A stretch of DNA of 19,199 nt, from NCBI GenBank assembly GCA_036169815.1, contig JAVHOA010000031.1, positions 1 to 19,199 of the forward strand, in the 5' to 3' direction. The notes below the pieces were generated by a model. That model was not told the DNA's origin. It made no database searches and saw only the letters and a program-made list of their open reading frames with translations. The position numbers were made by a program, and so were the translations under genes. Positions 1-7,158 of this stretch are shown here, piece after piece (the stretch's first letter is position 1; every line of letters starts with the position of its first letter). Source of the stretch: Hydrocurvibacter sp036169815 (GTDB lineage: Bacteria > Campylobacterota > Campylobacteria > Campylobacterales > Sulfurimonadaceae).

Positions 1-468
1 CCCATTTCCCCACATGTGCATCTTTTTCGCCATAATAAGATCGTAACCTTCAAGAAAATCAATCTCATTTGGCGCTCGAAACTCTAGCTGTTCGAGTTGC
101 TCTTTTACTAAGGCAATATCCAACTTTCCCTTTGGCTCGATAATAATCAAAAATGCCGCATTTGCAAGCGTTCGATAAGCGCTTTTTATCATTGCTTCTT
201 GCTTATGATGTTTTAGAAATGTATTGTAAAAAATCACGATGTCATGATCTCTTGGCAAGGCATGAAAGAGTGTTTCATAACTTGAGATATGCTCTATTTT
301 TAGCTCTTGCAAGGTATCAGAAGTTTCATAGAGCGCCAGCTTTAAGACGCCATCTACTGTATCAAGTAGTGCTTTTAAATCATTTGCTAAGGCATCGACT
401 CTATCGCTTACATGTAACACTTTATAGCCTGGAAGCGGATTGATAAGCTCTTTAATACGCGAGTTCAT
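1..468 (-). CDS. Conserved hypothetical protein, degenerate methyltransferase-like fold (3' end outside window)
   Basis: An open frame starts with ATG at 468 (MNSRIKELINPLPGYKVL) and stays open to base 1, giving 156 codons with no stop, so the C-terminus lies outside the window. The pattern of a hydrophobic strand (GYKVLHVS), a later strand DHDIVIFYN, a helix (HHKKQEAMIKSAYRTL) and AAFLIIIEPKG resembles strands 1, 4 and 5 of a class I SAM-dependent methyltransferase. The glycine-rich SAM loop (GxGxG) is not visible, so catalytic activity is doubtful. It overlaps the upstream small gene by 17 bases (452-468), which suggests translational coupling in one operon. The coding frame carries one of the TTACATGTAA palindromes (408-417, read as Leu-His-Val). 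I do not recognise a named family; reality as a gene is likely, function unknown. Confidence 0.7.
   Translation of the reverse strand, partial: MNSRIKELINPLPGYKVLHVSDRVDALANDLKALLDTVDGVLKLALYETSDTLQELKIEHISSYETLFHALPRDHDIVIFYNTFLKHHKQEAMIKSAYRTLANAAFLIIIEPKGKLDIALVKEQLEQLEFRAPNEIDFLEGYDLIMAKKMHMWGNG
408..417. repeat. TTACATGTAA iterated palindrome, copy 1
   Basis: An exact 10-bp palindrome inside the partial gene at 1-468. In that gene's frame it reads TTA CAT GTA A, giving Leu-His-Val-Ser. Confidence 0.7.
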
Positions 469-754
469 GAAGTTCTCTAAAAAGATATGCTTCAACAATA
501 TCATCAATACTGCGCTGTGTATGTGCTACCAAAACTTGCATCTGTTCTTCCAAAAAGGGCTCGATATTTTCATGGTCATCACACACGACAATTGTTTCAC
601 CAATCATTGTAAAATCTTCACGTTTGTCTTCAAATAAAACTTCAATAACTTCGCCACCTTCTAAAACAATCATCGCCCATTTTTGCGCATCTTTTATCTT
701 ACAAAGCCTTGCTTTTTGCACATCATCACTCTGCATTGCCAAAAGAATATTCAT
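452..754 (-). CDS. Small NifX/NifB-C-terminal-like domain protein (hypothetical)
   Basis: A 100-residue acidic protein starting at ATG 754 with an AGGGA ribosome site about 8 bases upstream. The layout is MNILLAMQSDD, a strand-rich middle (WAMIVLEGGEVIEVLFED) and a C-terminal stretch ETIVVCDDHENIEPFLEE followed by VLVAHTQRSIDDIVEAYL. This resembles the dinitrogenase iron-molybdenum cofactor-binding (NifX/NifB-C) fold, in which a small single domain binds or carries metal clusters. I see no nif genes nearby, so a nitrogenase role is not supported; many free-standing members have no known function. The stop overlaps the start of the next gene by 17 bases. It lies 311 bases downstream of porB on the same strand, with an unusual structured spacer between. 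The family assignment is from fold-like pattern only. Confidence 0.6.
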   Translation of the reverse strand: MNILLAMQSDDVQKARLCKIKDAQKWAMIVLEGGEVIEVLFEDKREDFTMIGETIVVCDDHENIEPFLEEQMQVLVAHTQRSIDDIVEAYLFRELHELAY

Positions 755-832
755 ATTGTAGTCCCTAATTTTTTATTGATTTTAACATTGTTTTATTGTT
801 ACAACATCATCATTCAATCATTAATTATCTCG

Positions 833-851
833 CTTAAGGGCACCTCTAAGG
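833..851. repeat. Left arm of imperfect 19-bp inverted repeat
   Basis: The reverse complement of this arm, CCTTAGAGGTGCCCTTAAG, matches bases 1034-1052 (CCTTAGGGGTGCGCTGAAG) at 16 of 19 positions. The arm can also fold on itself (CTTAAGG-GCA-CCT with a bulge, then TAAG). Confidence 0.45.
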
Positions 852-960
852 AAAAAATAGAAAAATGGTGACTAGAAAAAAGTTTTAAATTTGCGGCAAT
901 TGTGTTTAAGCTGAATCAAAGAGTGAAATTAAGGCTTTAGATTTAGTATAGATTATGTTT

Positions 961-998
961 AAATCAGACCGAAGACGTACGTCTAGGGTGTCTGAGTT
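961..998 (-). terminator. GC-rich nested hairpin downstream of porB, possible terminator or structured RNA
   Basis: Outer arms at 961-969 and 990-998 pair at 8 of 9 positions (TCAGAC with GTCTGA at the core). Between them sits the 12-bp perfect palindrome AGACGTACGTCT (973-984). On the minus strand the hairpin is followed only by ATTTAAAC, a weak U-tract, so intrinsic termination of the por transcript is possible but not clear. On the plus strand a -10-like TATAGAT lies just upstream (about 948-954), so an RNA transcribed the other way cannot be excluded. Confidence 0.35.
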
Positions 999-1033
999 AG
1001 ACGCAAAATGTGCCCGACCGAAGGGACAAATGC

Positions 1034-1052
1034 CCTTAGGGGTGCGCTGAAG
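1034..1052. repeat. Right arm of imperfect 19-bp inverted repeat
   Basis: This arm matches the reverse complement of 833-851 at 16 of 19 positions and ends 12 bases from the porB stop codon. It lies beside the AAGGG-N7-CCCTT hairpin (1021-1037). Confidence 0.45.
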
Positions 1053-1064
1053 ATGAGGCTTATA

Positions 1065-2021
1065 TTAAACGCGTGCTTCTTCGCGGCGTTGGAGCTGTGT
1101 CCATTTCGCATCAACTCTCTCTTGCCACTCTTTAATGAGGTATTTGTACTCATCTTTAAAAAGGTGTCTAAAGCGTCCTTGAGCTGCAAGGTATTCCTCA
1201 ACAGGAACAATATTTTTTGGGCGGTAAGTGATATTTAGCTCATGCCCATCGATAATCTCATACAATGGGAAAACCAAAGAATCTGTCGCCAAGTCTGTAA
1301 TATGCATTGTATCTTTAGGATCAAATTTCCATTCCGTAGTACAAGCGCTCATAGCGTTTATAAATACAGGACCATCAACAGCCATACCATGTTGGATTTT
1401 TTTGACCATATCTTTCCACTTATTTGGAGCAACTTGCGCTACATAAGGGATGCCATGCGCAGCCATAATTGCTACGATATCTTTTTTATTTTGTTTTTCT
1501 CCATAGCTTTTACGTCCTGCTGGTGCCGTTGTTGCACTTGAGCCAATAGGAGTTGAAGAGGAGCGCTGTCCACCTGTATTTGCATAGACTTCGTTATCTA
1601 AAACGATATGCATAATATTATGCCCACGTTCCATACAACCAGAAATCCACTGAAAACCAATATCATACGATGCGCCATCGCCTGCAAAAGAAACAAATTT
1701 TGGTGTACGTTCAGGTTGTTTGAGTCGCCCTTTTGTTCGTAAAGCTTTATACATCGCTTCAGCACCAGCAACAGCTGTTGAACCATTTTCAAAACCAATA
1801 TGCACCCAAGAAGCATCCCAAGAAGTATATGGATACACTGCTGTACAAACTTCCAAACATCCAGTTGATGCAGAAAGAATCAAATCATCATTTGTCGCAT
1901 TTAAAACTTCACGAACAATGATAGAGTGTGCACATCCTGGACAAAGAAGGTTTGCACCCTCAAAACGGTCCGCTGATGTTGAAAACTCTTTTAAGTTTTT
2001 AATTTTTTTCATTTCACTCAT
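1065..2021 (-). CDS. porB: Pyruvate:ferredoxin oxidoreductase, beta subunit
   Basis: The 318-residue beta subunit binds thiamine diphosphate and the proximal [4Fe-4S] cluster of the enzyme that interconverts pyruvate and acetyl-CoA plus CO2 with ferredoxin or flavodoxin. The sequence shows cluster cysteines C27 and C30 (LLCPGC), C55 (STGCLEV) and C227 (SACTTEW). The ThDP/Mg motif starts at GDG (114-116) and ends with NEVYANTGGQ from N143. Length fits the four-subunit family. It is the last gene of porC-porD-porA-porB; only 9 bases separate it from porA, and its AGGAG ribosome site borders the porA stop. In anaerobic or microaerobic Campylobacterota this enzyme either oxidises pyruvate or acts as pyruvate synthase after the reductive TCA cycle; the direction cannot be told from this window. 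Function is confident. Confidence 0.96.
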   Translation of the reverse strand: MSEMKKIKNLKEFSTSADRFEGANLLCPGCAHSIIVREVLNATNDDLILSASTGCLEVCTAVYPYTSWDASWVHIGFENGSTAVAGAEAMYKALRTKGRLKQPERTPKFVSFAGDGASYDIGFQWISGCMERGHNIMHIVLDNEVYANTGGQRSSSTPIGSSATTAPAGRKSYGEKQNKKDIVAIMAAHGIPYVAQVAPNKWKDMVKKIQHGMAVDGPVFINAMSACTTEWKFDPKDTMHITDLATDSLVFPLYEIIDGHELNITYRPKNIVPVEEYLAAQGRFRHLFKDEYKYLIKEWQERVDAKWTQLQRREEARV

Positions 2022-2030
2022 AAGAATCTC

Positions 2031-3254
2031 CTATAAAAATGCCAGTTTCGGACCGCGAACGCCGATAAACTGTTGTAATTGAGTTGTTACTTTTCCAGCA
2101 TCAATATTCGCTTGAAGCTCTTTGTAAAGGTCTTTAAGATGTGCTTTAGTAAGGTCACGACCACCTAGACCATAGATGTAACCCGAAAGAAGTGCTTTTG
2201 TATCTGTGTTGAAAAGTGCGCCAGCAATCTCGTTAAAAAGCATACCAGCCGCACCATTTGGAGAGGAACGGTCAAGCGCGCCAATTGCTTTGACACCTTT
2301 GAGTGCTTCTGCAATTTCCATAAATGGGAAAGGTCTTATAACTCTCAGTCCTACAACACCCGCTTTAATTCCCTCTTTTCTCATCTCTAAAGCCACTTCA
2401 CGAGCAGTTTCAACAGATGTTCCCATACAAACCACAGCAACATCTGCATCTTCCATATGGTATTTTTCTACCATATTGTACTTACGCCCAGTTAGCGATT
2501 CAAACGCATCAAATGCAGCTTGGATTTTTGGAGGAACATTGAGCATTAAATCTCTATGTTGGCGTGCTTTATGTTCATAATGCCAGTCTTCCTCAGTTTG
2601 TACACCATGTGTCACTGGATGATCAAGATCTAGCATGTCATTCATCGGTTGAAATTCACCAACAAATCCATACGCAACATCATCTGCTAAAGTTTTAACA
2701 CCTTGCGCAGTGTGAGAAGTCATAAATCCATCTTGGTGCACCATGCATGGAAGGCGCACATCATGATCTTCAGCCACTTTAAAGGCGATGAAGTTCATAT
2801 CGTAAACTTCTTGTGGATTGTAAGCATCGAGTTGAATCCAACCGCTATCACGTCCAAGATACATATCAGAGTGGTCACCATTTACATTTAAAGGTGCTGC
2901 AAGCGCACGGTTTGCAATATTTAAAACGATTGGTAAACGCATACCAGAAGCTTGGTAAAGCACCTCTACCATTAAAGCAAAACCCTGTGATGAAGTTGCA
3001 GTAGCAACACGTCCACCAGCAGCAGATGCGCCGACACAGCCTGACATTGCAGCGTGTTCAGACTCTACCATAACAAACTCACCCTCTATATAACCATCTG
3101 CTAAAAATTTAGCATACCCTTCAACAATCGGAGTTGATGGCGTAATTGGATATGCAGCAACAACATCGATTTGACACTGTCTCAAGGCTTGAGCAGCAGC
3201 AAAATTACCATCCCAAACTTCGATATCACGTAGCTCTAATTTATCAAATGCCAT
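2031..3254 (-). CDS. porA: Pyruvate:ferredoxin oxidoreductase, alpha subunit
   Basis: A 407-residue alpha subunit carrying the pyrimidine-binding and transketolase C-terminal-like domains. The N-terminal half has the family signature AAYPITPSTPIVE and then VESEHAAMSGCVGASAAGGR, which places the conserved glutamate near the ThDP pyrimidine ring. The middle contains DGFMTSHTAQGV, and the C-terminal domain contains VGLRVIRPFP followed by LDRSSPNGAAG, as in 2-oxoacid oxidoreductase alpha chains. The ATG at 3254 shares one base with the porD stop (TAATG), indicating translational coupling. It pairs with PorB to form the catalytic core. No truncation or frame break is visible. Assignment to pyruvate, and not 2-oxoglutarate, rests on the gene order and on the separate small gamma and delta subunits typical of Helicobacter-type Por; substrate is therefore well supported but not proven. 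Confidence 0.95.
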   Translation of the reverse strand: MAFDKLELRDIEVWDGNFAAAQALRQCQIDVVAAYPITPSTPIVEGYAKFLADGYIEGEFVMVESEHAAMSGCVGASAAGGRVATATSSQGFALMVEVLYQASGMRLPIVLNIANRALAAPLNVNGDHSDMYLGRDSGWIQLDAYNPQEVYDMNFIAFKVAEDHDVRLPCMVHQDGFMTSHTAQGVKTLADDVAYGFVGEFQPMNDMLDLDHPVTHGVQTEEDWHYEHKARQHRDLMLNVPPKIQAAFDAFESLTGRKYNMVEKYHMEDADVAVVCMGTSVETAREVALEMRKEGIKAGVVGLRVIRPFPFMEIAEALKGVKAIGALDRSSPNGAAGMLFNEIAGALFNTDTKALLSGYIYGLGGRDLTKAHLKDLYKELQANIDAGKVTTQLQQFIGVRGPKLAFL

Positions 3255-3670
3255 TATTCTTCTCCTTTACTAGTAGTTTTATTTGTATCTTTTGCGGGCC
3301 ATGCAGCGATTGCTTCCTCTTCATCTGTTTTTTCTGAAAACATCAAAAGTGATTTTGGATTTGTAGGGCAAACCTCAACACAAATTCCACACCCTTTGCA
3401 GTGATCCATATCTACACCAATCATCTTTTTATCACGAGAGATGATTGAAATATCTGGACAATAAACCCAACAAAATTGACAATCAATACAATAATCTTTA
3501 TTGAAAACAGGTTTTTCAATCCGCCAATCAGAAACACTTGCACTAAATGAACTATTTTGTGAATATGCTCTATCTTCTTGGTGTATTGTTACAATATCTT
3601 GCACTGGACCATCAAATGAACGGAGCATTGCACCAATTTCGAACTCATCCCATCCTTTATTTGTCATCAT
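3254..3670 (-). CDS. porD: Pyruvate:ferredoxin oxidoreductase, delta (2[4Fe-4S] ferredoxin) subunit
   Basis: A 138-residue ferredoxin-type subunit that passes electrons between the catalytic core and the external carrier. Two complete cluster motifs are present: C61-x2-C64-x2-C67-x3-C71 (CIDCQFCWVYCP) and C91-x2-C94-x2-C97-x3-C101 (CKGCGICVEVCP). The N-terminal 60 residues (GWDEFEIGAML...) are an extension usual for the delta chain of four-subunit enzymes. Two ATG codons stand in tandem at 3670 and 3667; AAGGAG is only three bases from the first and six from the second, so translation may begin at 3667. The gap to porC is 7 bases, and the stop overlaps the porA start by one base. Confidence 0.95.
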   Translation of the reverse strand: MMTNKGWDEFEIGAMLRSFDGPVQDIVTIHQEDRAYSQNSSFSASVSDWRIEKPVFNKDYCIDCQFCWVYCPDISIISRDKKMIGVDMDHCKGCGICVEVCPTNPKSLLMFSEKTDEEEAIAAWPAKDTNKTTSKGEE

Positions 3671-3677
3671 CCGCTCC

Positions 3678-4235
3678 TTATTTCACTTCATCGTATGCAC
3701 GTTGGATAGCCAACATATTTGCATCAATGATTTTTTGAGGTAGTTTTCCTAAAATACGTTTCATATTCTCTTTAAAAAACTCTATATCATACATGCCAGA
3801 AACTTTCATAAATGCGCCAAGCATCGGTGTATTTGGAATAGCACGACCGATAGTCTCTTGTGCGATTTTGATGCAATCCACTGTGTAAACATTTTTGCCT
3901 GCAAGTTTTGGTTGTGAAGATACAAGTTCCTCTTTACTCATGTGTGTTGTTATAATATAAACAGTGGTTTCTTTGTCATGAATAGTGACATCCGTTGTAT
4001 AAATTAAAGCAGGATCGATAACAAAGACAAAATCAGGACTCATAAATTTTTCATGATTCATAATTTGTTGATCATCAACACGGTTATATGCAGTCATCGC
4101 TGCTCCGCGTTTAGCAGATCCATAAAATGCAAAAGCCTGCACCTGTTTTCCTGTTGTAGATACAACATCTGCCAAACCTTTTGCCCCAGTAACAGCACCC
4201 TGTCCCGCACGGCTGTGCCATCTTATTTCTAGCAT
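3678..4235 (-). CDS. porC: Pyruvate:ferredoxin oxidoreductase, gamma subunit
   Basis: The first gene of the por operon (called porC in Helicobacter, porG in other systems), 185 residues. It begins MLEIRWHSRAGQGAVTGAKG, the classic start of the gamma domain of 2-oxoacid:acceptor oxidoreductases, and continues with AFAFYGSAKRGAAMTAYNRV and a strand-helix pattern ending VYTVDCIKIAQETIGRAIPNTP, where the TPMLGAF segment is also conserved. The gamma subunit stabilises the alpha/beta core and contributes to CoA handling in related enzymes. It has a GGGAGA ribosome site and follows a 129-base gap from the HAD phosphatase gene, where the operon promoter probably lies. Length and motifs are complete. 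Confidence 0.95.
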   Translation of the reverse strand: MLEIRWHSRAGQGAVTGAKGLADVVSTTGKQVQAFAFYGSAKRGAAMTAYNRVDDQQIMNHEKFMSPDFVFVIDPALIYTTDVTIHDKETTVYIITTHMSKEELVSSQPKLAGKNVYTVDCIKIAQETIGRAIPNTPMLGAFMKVSGMYDIEFFKENMKRILGKLPQKIIDANMLAIQRAYDEVK

Positions 4236-4266
4236 AAAGTCTCCCTAAAAATTAAATTCCAAAAGA

Positions 4267-4295
4267 ATTATCTTACGTTCTAGGTATTTTATGAA
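4267..4295 (-). promoter_or_regulatory. Candidate sigma-70 promoter of porCDAB
   Basis: On the minus strand TTCATA (4290-4295) is followed after 17 bases by GATAAT (4267-4272), which would start transcription about 25 bases before the porC ATG. Each hexamer matches the consensus only in part. Other AT-rich choices exist in this 129-base gap, and no intrinsic terminator for the upstream operon is clear there. Confidence 0.35.
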
Positions 4296-4364
4296 AGTTG
4301 CTCTTAAATATAGCTTGTTTTATAGATGTTCTTTATTAAGGTGTGATAAGTGTGTGAAATACGG

Positions 4365-4994
4365 CTATTTTAGGATAGTTTGCACAGCTTGAAGCGGATC
4401 TGTTTTGATGATTTTTGTATATTTTTTTAGCTCTTCTAAAGACTCATATTCGCTCACTACAGCAACACTTTTCACCCCTGCTTCACGCGCTGCAATAAGG
4501 TCCATTCTCGTGTCCCCTATCATCCAACAATCCTCTTTGCTTGCCTTTAAGAATTCGATCGCTTTATTGATAGGTTCTGGGTGCGGTTTTGGGTGCTCAA
4601 CATCTTCACGCCCTATTAGTACCTCAAAATACTCCATTAACGCAAAATGTTCCATGAGTATTTTAGAATATTTGCCTGTTTTTGTCGTCACAATTCCAAG
4701 GCGCGCATGCTGTGCTGCTAGACTCACGGCTTCTTTGGCAAAGGGTAAAAGCACCGTTTTTTGAGTAGAAATCTGGCGATAATGCTCTTTATACACATCT
4801 ACAATCTCCCACACTTTACTCTGCTCAACACCAAGCCTTGCATACATCACATCAAGAGGATGACCAATAAGCGATTTGATCGCCGCATCACTTGGATGCG
4901 GCATTTTAAACAGATCAAAAGAGTTATGAAAACTCTCCAAGATAGCTTCAGTTGAGTCTATAAGAGTACCATCAAGATCAAAAAGAATCGTCAT
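4365..4994 (-). CDS. HAD-IA family hydrolase, phosphoglycolate phosphatase-like
   Basis: A 209-residue haloacid-dehalogenase-type phosphatase. Motif I is FDLDGTLIDS at the N-terminus with the nucleophile and acid aspartates. Motif II is the threonine in IVTTKTG, motif III the lysine in EHPKPHPEPI, and motif IV is GDTRMD. Between motifs I and II there is a helical cap of roughly 70 residues, so it is a type C1-cap enzyme like Gph or PpaX; the real substrate (2-phosphoglycolate, pyrophosphate or a sugar phosphate) cannot be read from sequence. I chose the ATG at 4994 because it forms a 4-base ATGA overlap with the methyltransferase stop; a TTG at 5000 would add two residues. It is third in an overlapping run with the binding protein and methyltransferase. 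Confidence 0.88.
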   Translation of the reverse strand: MTILFDLDGTLIDSTEAILESFHNSFDLFKMPHPSDAAIKSLIGHPLDVMYARLGVEQSKVWEIVDVYKEHYRQISTQKTVLLPFAKEAVSLAAQHARLGIVTTKTGKYSKILMEHFALMEYFEVLIGREDVEHPKPHPEPINKAIEFLKASKEDCWMIGDTRMDLIAAREAGVKSVAVVSEYESLEELKKYTKIIKTDPLQAVQTILK

Positions 4995-5590
4995 TTCCAA
5001 GCCGTCAGTAAAAAGATTCCGTATGGACCATTTTCCCCTTTTTGGACATCAAAAATCTTTTGATAGCAGACATTATGAAAGCCATGTTGCTCAGCCAAAG
5101 TGAGAAGAGTTGCCTCATCAAACCCAAAGTGATGCACACCTTCGTTGTTATTATGAAAAGTTCCATCCTCTTGCATCAAGTCGGCAATAGCGATAAATCC
5201 GCCCTCTTTTAAAAGCGCATGCAGTTTTGCAAAAAGCGTATCAAGTGCCTCTACATGGTGCATAGTCATGGCACTCACCACGCCATCATAACTCTTTTGT
5301 GTTTCAAATTGACAGATATCTCCATGATGCGTGCTTATATTTTCACATCCAAGCTCATCTAATTTTTCTAGCATTTTACTTGAGGTATCGATACCGAGTA
5401 AACTCCTTACATGTAAGGCTATATTTCTACTTAAAAGCCCCGTACCTGCACCAAAATCTATCACTTCCATTGTATTTGTAAAGGCAATATTTTTAACCAT
5501 TGCATCGTAAATATTTTTTGCCAGCATCACACGCATATCTGAAGCATCCCATGTTTGCGCACTTTGATCAAAACGGCTTGTATTATTCAT
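4991..5590 (-). CDS. Class I SAM-dependent methyltransferase
   Basis: A 199-residue soluble protein with a complete methyltransferase fold. Motif I is VIDFGAGTGLLSRNIA, followed by the acidic end of strand 2 (LLGIDTSSKML). Motif II is the HHGDICQF region, then AMTMHHVEALDTLFAKL and LLKEGGFIAIADL, as in Methyltransf_11/UbiE-like enzymes. The substrate is unknown; it could be a small molecule or a quinone-type acceptor. ATG at 5590 overlaps the stop of the upstream binding-protein gene by 8 bases, and its own TGA overlaps the next gene as ATGA, so the three genes are probably co-translated. It carries a TTACATGTAA palindrome at 5407-5416. Confidence 0.85.
   Translation of the reverse strand: MNNTSRFDQSAQTWDASDMRVMLAKNIYDAMVKNIAFTNTMEVIDFGAGTGLLSRNIALHVRSLLGIDTSSKMLEKLDELGCENISTHHGDICQFETQKSYDGVVSAMTMHHVEALDTLFAKLHALLKEGGFIAIADLMQEDGTFHNNNEGVHHFGFDEATLLTLAEQHGFHNVCYQKIFDVQKGENGPYGIFLLTAWK
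5407..5416. repeat. TTACATGTAA iterated palindrome, copy 2
   Basis: Exact copy inside the methyltransferase gene, extended to the 14-bp perfect palindrome CCTTACATGTAAGG (5405-5418). In frame it reads Leu-His-Val-Arg. Confidence 0.7.
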
Positions 5591-7106
5591 CTTTTATCTC
5601 CCAATCTTTATAGTTATGCCAAATCCCGCTTGGACTTGTACTTATATTTTTTATGTTTTTACTCGCTACGGTAATCTCATTTGGTATAAATAAAAAAAGA
5701 TACGCATTATCAGCGACGATATCGGCAAAAATACTCTGCCAAAGTTTTGTGAGTTGCTTTGGTTGCACACTCACTTGCATCGCCTCAATTTTACGATCAA
5801 CTTTTTTGTTATGATATCCAATAAAGTTAAATCCACCCGCTTTATCGTTGTCGCTGTGCCACAAAAGATAGGGATCTGGCGTTGAAGAGAGCGACCAGCC
5901 AAGCAATACTGTTTCAAATTTTCTTGGAAAAACCACCATATTTAAAAACGCTTGCCACTCCATGATACGAAGGCTTACATGTACGCCTATTTTTTGAAGT
6001 TGATACTGCAGTATCTGTGCTGCGTAAGGGCGAATGGAGCTAGAGTTGGAAGTGGCAATCTCAAATGCGAGTGGATGAGTGGCATCATAGCCCGCAGCTT
6101 TTAAAAGTGCTCTTGCTCTTTTGAGATTTTGCTTTGGCACTTGCACCGCTTTGTTGAACGCAGATCCTGCTGGTAGAAATGGACCCGTGCAGACGCGACC
6201 GTGCCCTAAAAAAAGAATCTTTACAAGCTCCTCTCTATCAATGGCAAGAGAGAGTGCTTCTCGCACTCGCGAATCTTGAAACTTTTTATTGCGTAGGTTA
6301 AATCCCAAATAACTATAAGCATGTGCAATGTCTTCATATTTACTAAACTTGGTGAAAAACTCTGTATCGAGCTGGCGTTCAAGTTCCATAGCTTCAAGCG
6401 CTCCGACATCAATCTTTGCAGATTTGAGCATCAAAAAGCGTGTCATAGGATCTGGGATAACATGAAAAATAATGCGATCTATGCGTGGTTTTCCCAAAAA
6501 ATAACTCGGATTTGCAGTGAGGACAATATCTTTTGAATGCTCTAACTGTGCGAGTTTATAAGCCCCACTCCCAAGTGGATGGGTGTTAAAAGCAGCACTC
6601 ATCAGATTTTTTTCATCCCTTAAAATGTGCTCTGGCAAAATCCCCATCATCCATGTTTCTAAAGCCTTAAAATAGGGCTTTTTATAGACGACTTCAATGG
6701 TTCGTGCATCCAGAGCTCTTACACTTTTGACCATACGAAATTCGGCAGTATAAGGCGAGATAACATCTTTAGAGTTGATAAGATTGTAGGTAAACACGAC
6801 ATCTTTGGCGGTAAGTTTCACCCCATCTTGCCAAAGGATATTTGGACGCAGTTGAAAGATAAGGGTCGTAGGATTTTTAAAATAAAAACTTTGTGCAAGA
6901 TCACCGATGATAGTTGCGGAGTCTTTATCATATTTTACAAGTGCATTAAAGAGAAAGCTGCTAATCTCAGCAGAACTTGAATCGGTCGCTAAAAGAGGAT
7001 TGAGACGGGATGGATTTGTTGCGGTTGCAAGATGTAAAGTGCTTGCATGTAAGGGTGAAGAAGTGAATAAGGAGAAAAAAATAAGCAGAAGAAACAAAGC
7101 GTGCAT
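5583..7106 (-). CDS. Extracytoplasmic solute-binding protein, family 5 (peptide/nickel type)
   Basis: A 507-residue periplasmic binding protein like DppA/OppA/NikA. After a hydrophobic signal segment ending about SPLHAS it shows SRLNPLLATDSSSAEISSFLF, ADVVFTYN-type elements (LTAKDVVFTYNLI), PLGSGAYKL, and RVREALSLAIDREELVKILF, all typical of SBP_bac_5. There is no lipobox, so it should be free in the periplasm. No ABC permease or ATPase gene is adjacent, so partner and ligand are unknown. The start is uncertain. ATG at 7106 is chosen because an extended -10 (TGCTATAAT) overlaps the alternative TTG at 7130 and no ribosome site precedes that TTG. However, the TTG would add PQKKRFF, giving a more normal basic signal-peptide N-region. 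Its stop overlaps the methyltransferase start. Confidence 0.88.
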   Translation of the reverse strand: MHALFLLLIFFSLFTSSPLHASTLHLATATNPSRLNPLLATDSSSAEISSFLFNALVKYDKDSATIIGDLAQSFYFKNPTTLIFQLRPNILWQDGVKLTAKDVVFTYNLINSKDVISPYTAEFRMVKSVRALDARTIEVVYKKPYFKALETWMMGILPEHILRDEKNLMSAAFNTHPLGSGAYKLAQLEHSKDIVLTANPSYFLGKPRIDRIIFHVIPDPMTRFLMLKSAKIDVGALEAMELERQLDTEFFTKFSKYEDIAHAYSYLGFNLRNKKFQDSRVREALSLAIDREELVKILFLGHGRVCTGPFLPAGSAFNKAVQVPKQNLKRARALLKAAGYDATHPLAFEIATSNSSSIRPYAAQILQYQLQKIGVHVSLRIMEWQAFLNMVVFPRKFETVLLGWSLSSTPDPYLLWHSDNDKAGGFNFIGYHNKKVDRKIEAMQVSVQPKQLTKLWQSIFADIVADNAYLFLFIPNEITVASKNIKNISTSPSGIWHNYKDWEIKDE

Positions 7107-7129
7107 AAAAAATCTTTTTTTTTGAGGCA

Positions 7130-7158
7130 ATTATAGCAAGGAAATAGTGAAGTGAGAA
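7130..7158 (-). promoter_or_regulatory. Extended -10 promoter of the binding-protein/methyltransferase/HAD genes
   Basis: On the minus strand TTCTCA (7153-7158), a 17-base spacer, then TGC immediately before a perfect TATAAT (7130-7135). The expected start of transcription is about 7123, leaving a short leader of about 17 bases, largely an A9 tract and T-rich sequence, before the ATG at 7106. Confidence 0.55.

Larger units (their letters stand above)
755..1064. other. Non-coding spacer between porB and the NifX-like gene
   Basis: About 310 bases with no convincing gene. The half next to the NifX-like gene (755-832) is AT-rich and probably holds that gene's promoter, but I cannot choose a clear -10/-35 pair. 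Bases 961-1052 are strikingly GC-rich for this chromosome and hold a nested hairpin (961-998), a second hairpin AAGGG-N7-CCCTT (1021-1037) and a direct repeat GACCGAAG (967-974 and 1016-1023). An imperfect inverted repeat (833-851 against 1034-1052) brackets the region. It may be a por operon terminator region, a small RNA, or a remnant of a mobile element. Confidence 0.6.

Noticed and set aside
452..754. Nitrogen-fixation locus suggested by the NifX-like domain
   Set aside because: No other nif gene is present and free-standing NifX-like domains are common outside nitrogenase clusters.
755..832. A definite promoter for the NifX-like gene
   Set aside because: Several AT-rich hexamers are possible but none has both a good -10 and a -35 at proper spacing.
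1036..1060. Resemblance to the start of a TPP riboswitch (TTAGGGGTGC then GCTGAAGATGAGG on the plus strand)
   Set aside because: The second conserved half of the thi-box (the CCTGATC and CCAGCGTAGGGA parts) is missing and the downstream sequence is antisense porB, not a thiamine gene.
1008..1238. Plus-strand 76-codon frame over the end of porB
   Set aside because: It lies mostly antisense to a confidently assigned gene and has no ribosome site or recognisable domain.
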